This document shows, one piece after another, positions 60,145-64,000 of a DNA stretch of 64,000 nucleotides. Origin of the DNA: CAYRWR01 sp964428015 (GTDB taxonomy: Bacteria > Spirochaetota > Brevinematia > Brevinematales > CAYRWR01). The DNA lies in assembly GCA_964428015.1 (NCBI GenBank), contig CAYRWR010000015.1:9449-73448 (forward strand), given 5' to 3'. The first letter of the stretch is position 1. Each line of letters starts with the position of its first letter. The notes beneath the pieces were generated by a model that did not search any database, was not told the origin of the DNA, and saw nothing but the letters and a program-made list of their open reading frames with translations. Both the position numbers and the translations under genes were made by a program.

Positions 60145-62238
60145 TTAATATTCCTTATTGATAATTCGTGTAGAATTAAGTATAGCCAATATAGCTACCC
60201 CAACATCAGCAAATACAGCTATCCACAAGTTAGTTAGTCCAAGTATTCCTAAAATTATAAAGATAGCTTTGACTATGAATGCCGCAATAATATTTTGAAG
60301 TATGACTTTCTTAGAAAATCTGCTTATGTTTAATAATTGAGGAATTTTTGTGATTGAATCATTCATGATCACAATATCTGCAATATCAATTGCAGCATCA
60401 CTACCTAATCCTCCCATTGCGATTCCTATGTCTGCTCTAGCTATTACAGGTGCATCATTAATACCATCACCTACGAATGCGATATTAGAGTGCAAAGCGT
60501 TATTTTCTATTTCATCTTCAATGATTGATAATTTATCCTGTGGTAATAATTCTGATCTGACTTCATCAATAGACAAATACCGGGCAACCTTGTTTGCAAT
60601 GATGGAATTATCACCTGTCAGCATCATAAGATTATGAATTCCTTGACTCTTCAGCTGTAATAAGCTGTCTTTCACATCATGTTTTATTTCATCAGAAATC
60701 TCTATATATCCTGCATATTGACCATCTATAGCCATATGCACCTGTGTCATTTCCAATATACACATTGACTCGGGATGTGAAATATTCTGATTATGAAGTA
60801 ATGTGTCATTTCCTATGACTATTTTTTTATCCAAATATGTTGCCAAAATGCCCTGGCCAGAAATCTCTTCAATGATTTTAACATCGTTGTGTTTAATCTT
60901 CTTATCGTAAGCTTGAACAATAGCAAGAGCAATTGGATGATTTGACAAACTTTCTACATGAGCAGCAATTTTCAATAATTCTGATTCACTGAATTTAGAC
61001 ACATTATATATTTTCTGAAGTCTGAATACACCTTTAGTAAGTGTACCCGTTTTATCAAATGCGATCATAGAGAGATTATTGAGTTTATCAATAAATTCTG
61101 AGCCCTTGATCAATATTCCGTTTTTTGAGGCAGCACCAATACCCCCGAAATAACCCAAAGGTATAGAAATCACTAAAGCACAAGGGCAGGAAATAACCAG
61201 TAGAGTGAGAGCTCGATAGATCCATGTGGAAAATTCCATTGATCCATTGATTATGGGTGGCAATACTGCAATTATTGCAGCAATTCCTACAACTACGGGA
61301 GTATAAATCTTTGCAAATTTGGTAATAAATTTCTCTGTATTGGCTTTTTTATTGACAGCATTTTCAGTTAATTCAATAATTTTGTTGAGTGTTGAATTTT
61401 CGAATTCTTTTAAAACTCGTACAATAATAACTCCATCCAAATTAATCATGCCAGATAGTACTTCTTGGTTAACTGTATAAGTATGTGGTATAGATTCGCC
61501 AGTGAGTGTAGAGGATTCAAGGCTAGCTTTTCCACTTATTATGATACCATCCAGAGGGATTTTCTCTCCAGTTTTTATCTGAATATGATCTCCTGCTTTT
61601 ACTTCTTTTGCTGAAATTTTCTTTATCTCATCTCCATGATTAAGCACTAAATTGGCATTATCTTCCTGGACTTCTAGCAGAGCCTTTATTGATTGCCTGG
61701 ATTTATGTAAGGATTGCTCCTCAAATGTTTCTCCAACTTTATAGAAGAGCATTACTGCAACAGCTTCAGGGACTTCATTGATTCCTATAGCACCTAGAGT
61801 TGCGATGGTCATTAAAAAGTTTTCGTCAAATAAATTTCCTCTGAATATATTTTTAATTGCTTTCCACAAGACTTTCCAACCCATTAGAGTATATGGAATT
61901 GCAAAGGTTGCATACAAAGCCCATCTATAAGGTGTAGATTCTAACATTTCTATTTTTAGTATTCCAAATACAAAGAATCCAATAGAAACAGCAATAGAGA
62001 TTATTTCCTTGGTCAGATTAAATCCCTGCTTAGATTCCTTCTGACTTATTTTCACATCTGGTTCAATTTCCTGTATTATTTTTTCAATGGTGTTCTTATC
62101 TTCACTATCAATTTTTAGGGATGCATTTGCAAAATTGAGTCTGACAGTTTTAAACTCGGGAATAGATTTTAGTTTTTCTTCAACCTTTAAGGCACACTGT
62201 GCACAACTAAGATTTTCTACATGGTATTTAATGGTCAT
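60145..62238 (-). CDS. Heavy-metal P1B-type ATPase (Zn/Cd/Co exporter type)
   Basis: 697 aa. N-terminal HMA domain with C12-A-Q-C15, eight membrane helices, and the transmembrane CPC motif (C351-P-C353) in ISCPCALVISIPLG. Phosphorylated D395 is in DKTGTLT, HP motif in LSNHPIALAI, and GDGINDAP in the hinge. The IPLGYFGG environment after CPC fits the Zn/Cd/Pb subgroup rather than copper. It pumps metal from cytoplasm to periplasm. It lies just downstream of an ArsR-type regulator. Confidence 0.95.
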   Translation of the reverse strand: MTIKYHVENLSCAQCALKVEEKLKSIPEFKTVRLNFANASLKIDSEDKNTIEKIIQEIEPDVKISQKESKQGFNLTKEIISIAVSIGFFVFGILKIEMLESTPYRWALYATFAIPYTLMGWKVLWKAIKNIFRGNLFDENFLMTIATLGAIGINEVPEAVAVMLFYKVGETFEEQSLHKSRQSIKALLEVQEDNANLVLNHGDEIKKISAKEVKAGDHIQIKTGEKIPLDGIIISGKASLESSTLTGESIPHTYTVNQEVLSGMINLDGVIIVRVLKEFENSTLNKIIELTENAVNKKANTEKFITKFAKIYTPVVVGIAAIIAVLPPIINGSMEFSTWIYRALTLLVISCPCALVISIPLGYFGGIGAASKNGILIKGSEFIDKLNNLSMIAFDKTGTLTKGVFRLQKIYNVSKFSESELLKIAAHVESLSNHPIALAIVQAYDKKIKHNDVKIIEEISGQGILATYLDKKIVIGNDTLLHNQNISHPESMCILEMTQVHMAIDGQYAGYIEISDEIKHDVKDSLLQLKSQGIHNLMMLTGDNSIIANKVARYLSIDEVRSELLPQDKLSIIEDEIENNALHSNIAFVGDGINDAPVIARADIGIAMGGLGSDAAIDIADIVIMNDSITKIPQLLNISRFSKKVILQNIIAAFIVKAIFIILGILGLTNLWIAVFADVGVAILAILNSTRIINKEY

Positions 62239-62253
62239 AGTATACTCCTAATG

Positions 62254-62610
62254 TTATTCTCCTACATGTGCTACAGCAATTTTAAATATTTCATATATGT
62301 GTTTATCTTTTAGTGAATAGTAAACTACACGGCCTTCTTTTCTATATTTCACTAATTTTGATTGCTTTAACACCCGCAATTGATGTGAAATCGCGGATTG
62401 TTTCATATCTAAAAGATTGGATAGGTCACAAACACACATCTCTGCTTCAAATAAGGCATTTATCAGTTTAGCCCTGGTCGAGTCTCCAAACACTTTAAAG
62501 AGATCTGCAATATCATAAATGACAGTTTCATCCAGGATTTTCTTAGAGACCTTTTCCACTACTTCATGATGAATAATATCACAGTCACAATGAAGACTTT
62601 CATTTTTCAT
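62254..62610 (-). CDS. ArsR/SmtB-family metal-sensing repressor (CadC/CmtR-like)
   Basis: 118 aa from the ATG at 62610 (GGAAGAAAT upstream). Winged helix with KVFGDSTRAKLINALFEAEM, then CVCDLSNLLDMKQSAISHQL and the VKYRKEGRVVYYSL wing. The metal site is likely the N-terminal Cys pair (HCDCD, residues about 6-9) plus CVC in helix 3, as in CadC-type Cd/Pb/Zn sensors. It derepresses the ATPase when metal binds. A TGAATA/TATTCA palindrome lies upstream. Confidence 0.92.
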   Translation of the reverse strand: MKNESLHCDCDIIHHEVVEKVSKKILDETVIYDIADLFKVFGDSTRAKLINALFEAEMCVCDLSNLLDMKQSAISHQLRVLKQSKLVKYRKEGRVVYYSLKDKHIYEIFKIAVAHVGE

Positions 62611-62628
62611 TTCTTCCTCCCTTAAACA

Positions 62629-62650
62629 TGAATACATGAACAACTATTCA
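62629..62650 (-). promoter_or_regulatory. ArsR-type operator
   Basis: TGAATA (62629-62634) and TATTCA (62645-62650) form an inverted repeat with 10-nt spacing, 19 nt upstream of the repressor start. This is the usual TGAA-N-TTCA operator shape for SmtB/CadC proteins. Confidence 0.65.
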
Positions 62651-62736
62651 AGTATAATATTTGTTGGATTATATTGCAAGAAAAATCTTGGTTTAGTTTT
62701 AAAAAGCATTATCAAGATTATTTGACTACATTCTTC

Positions 62737-62765
62737 TTGACAAACAATAGATAAAGGTTTAGTAT
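62737..62765 (+). promoter_or_regulatory. Promoter of the efflux operon
   Basis: TTGACA (62737-62742) and TAGTAT (62760-62765), spacer exactly 17 bp. It would start transcription at about 62772, almost at the ATG of the small secreted protein at 62771. Confidence 0.6.
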
Positions 62766-62770
62766 TATGC

Positions 62771-63091
62771 ATGCTTAAAATATTAATGTTCATATCTCTA
62801 GTATTGGGTGGGCCTACTTTTTGTGTTGATGCTCATCCTGAGAAATGTTCTTTTTCTTCACATTTCCATAAAATTTCCTGTGATACCAAAGCTGAGCATA
62901 GTAATAGCAATCAACAACATATTGATAATGAATTAATCACACTTATCCCTCAACAGGAAATAGTAGCAAATATCTGTTTCACTCAGCATAGTATTCCAAA
63001 CGAATTTAATATTTCTGTAATACCATATTATGAATTTTCCAAAGTGAAATGCCCCCTATTGCAACTGAAAACCATCAAATTACTCTGTTAA
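62771..63091 (+). CDS. Small Cys/His-rich exported protein in the metal island
   Basis: 106 aa. Short signal-like N-terminus MLKILMFISLVLGGPTFCVD, then HPEKCSFSSHFHKISC and further Cys at about 69, 94 and 106. The Cys/His richness suggests metal binding in the periplasm. No known family. It precedes the CzcC-like gene by 58 nt in the same direction. Confidence 0.55.
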   Translation: MLKILMFISLVLGGPTFCVDAHPEKCSFSSHFHKISCDTKAEHSNSNQQHIDNELITLIPQQEIVANICFTQHSIPNEFNISVIPYYEFSKVKCPLLQLKTIKLLC

Positions 63092-63149
63092 TCTTTCTCA
63101 TTTATTTTTAACTAAATTTTGTCTTTTTTAATCTACGGAGGAAATAGTT

Positions 63150-64000
63150 ATGAAAAATAATCTTTTCATATTAATTCTTTTGTTTAGTCAGATGCCGTTA
63201 TATGGTATGACTAACCAAATACAATCTTCATATGATTTCAAATATTATGAAGCGCCAAATAAAATACACAAAGATGATATAAAATCTCAACCGTTATTTA
63301 ACTCAAAAATCCTACAATTAGATGAAGTACTAAAATATTCCTTAGTCAATAATCCCATGATGAGAATGAAAGCCTGGCAGCTAAGGGCTAAAAAAGGGTA
63401 TATCCTGGATGCCGCTTTATGGGAAAATCCAGTAGTTGAAACTGAACTTGAGAATCTGGGTGTAGACGAGATATCAATTCTGATGTCTTTAGAAATACCT
63501 CTAGGTGGAAAAGTTATTAATGATGTAAAAATATCTCAGGCAGAATACAGGATTGCGGAATTTGAATACGAAATGGCAAGATTAGAGTTAATAGTTTCGC
63601 AATCAAAGGAGTTCTACTCGATTGTTAAAACAAAACAAGAATTGAACTTGTATAATCAATTATCACAAACTGCACAAGACGCATATGATATTTCTGAAAA
63701 ACGCTATAAAGCAGGAGCGGCATCTATCATCGACTTTCAGCAGGCAAAAAAAACACTTCATTCAATTGTATTACAAAAAAGGATGCTTGAAAATACATTG
63801 AAATTCAAACTGGACCAAATGAGTATCTTAATTGGTGGTAAATTAGGGGTTTTTACTAATATAGATACTTCGCTTGATTCTCCATCTGCAATACCTGGTA
63901 TAGATTCTATACTCAATGACCTTTCTAATACCCCGGCAATAATAAGATGGACACTCCAAAATCAATTGTTGAAATCAATGAAAAACTCTGCAATATCAGA
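63150..64000 (+). CDS. CzcC/TolC-type outer-membrane efflux protein, truncated by window end
   Basis: 283 codons visible and open to the edge. Signal peptide NNLFILILLFSQMPLYG. Starts TolC-like helices: LDEVLKYSLVNNPMMRMKAW, then WENPVVETELENLGVD, ISILMSLEIPLGGK, and EKRYKAGAASIIDFQQAKKT, the last being the OEP-family repeat. It is the channel of an RND metal exporter of the Czc/Cus type; the membrane-fusion and pump genes should follow outside the window. GGAGG precedes the ATG. Confidence 0.9.
   Translation, partial: MKNNLFILILLFSQMPLYGMTNQIQSSYDFKYYEAPNKIHKDDIKSQPLFNSKILQLDEVLKYSLVNNPMMRMKAWQLRAKKGYILDAALWENPVVETELENLGVDEISILMSLEIPLGGKVINDVKISQAEYRIAEFEYEMARLELIVSQSKEFYSIVKTKQELNLYNQLSQTAQDAYDISEKRYKAGAASIIDFQQAKKTLHSIVLQKRMLENTLKFKLDQMSILIGGKLGVFTNIDTSLDSPSAIPGIDSILNDLSNTPAIIRWTLQNQLLKSMKNSAIS

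Noticed and set aside
45000..64000. Integron integrase (tyrosine recombinase) near the array
   Set aside because: No ORF with the tyrosine recombinase R-H-R-Y pattern or the IntI-specific region was found on either side of the attC sites in the window; it may lie elsewhere in the genome.

Overview
The window looks like chromosomal DNA of a diderm (Gram-negative type) bacterium. It has many lipobox-bearing lipoproteins, predicted outer-membrane proteins and secreted beta-helix or Ig-fold proteins. A spirochaete is my best guess, from the lipoprotein-heavy content and the integron-like array, but this is inference. From 1 to about 50.2 kb base composition is balanced. From about 50.3 kb to the end it is clearly AT-rich, with poorly characterised genes, which suggests a transferred or plastic segment.

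Left part (1-32 kb): the start of an ABC exporter ATPase, galT, a clostripain-like (C11) Ig-domain lipoprotein, and a winged-helix gene split by an in-frame UGA. Next come a HAD phosphatase, a possible small RNA, tRNA-Thr(CGU) with its own promoter and terminator, and several cell-envelope lipoproteins. A MarR regulator with a tandem operator, a double-CDGSH/Fer4_19 protein, and a four-gene TetR/ABC-2 exporter operon with a perfect operator palindrome follow. Then a gluzincin metalloprotease lipoprotein, a membrane SpoIIE phosphatase, a recombination-scar pseudogene, a class B1-like metallo-beta-lactamase, the 5-oxoprolinase operon pxpB-pxpA-pxpC, and rlmN carrying a frameshift.

Core part (32-46 kb): one long minus-strand cluster, read in transcription order pta, CsgG-like gene, murJ, HAD gene, ribF, rpsO, DUF2156 gene, pnp, two paralogous lipoproteins, mfd. 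A good promoter lies before pta and an rpsO-pnp terminator-like hairpin lies inside. It joins acetate metabolism, envelope synthesis, translation, RNA decay and transcription-coupled repair.

Accessory part (46-64 kb): a decayed spacer, an HD-domain gene, vapBC, and a CBM21 lipoprotein with a LacI/CcpA-type operator. From 50.85 to 59.21 kb lies an array of eleven integron-like attC recombination sites. It carries minus-strand cassettes (ORF stops 0-27 nt from the adjacent attC) and at least one cassette without an ORF, but no integron integrase is visible: a CALIN-type array. Cassettes encode a HEPN-motif protein, a DUF4037 nucleotidyltransferase, an ankyrin membrane protein, methyltransferases and unknowns. 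The window ends with a heavy-metal resistance module: ArsR-type regulator, CPC-type P1B ATPase, a small Cys/His secreted protein and a truncated CzcC/TolC-like efflux gene.
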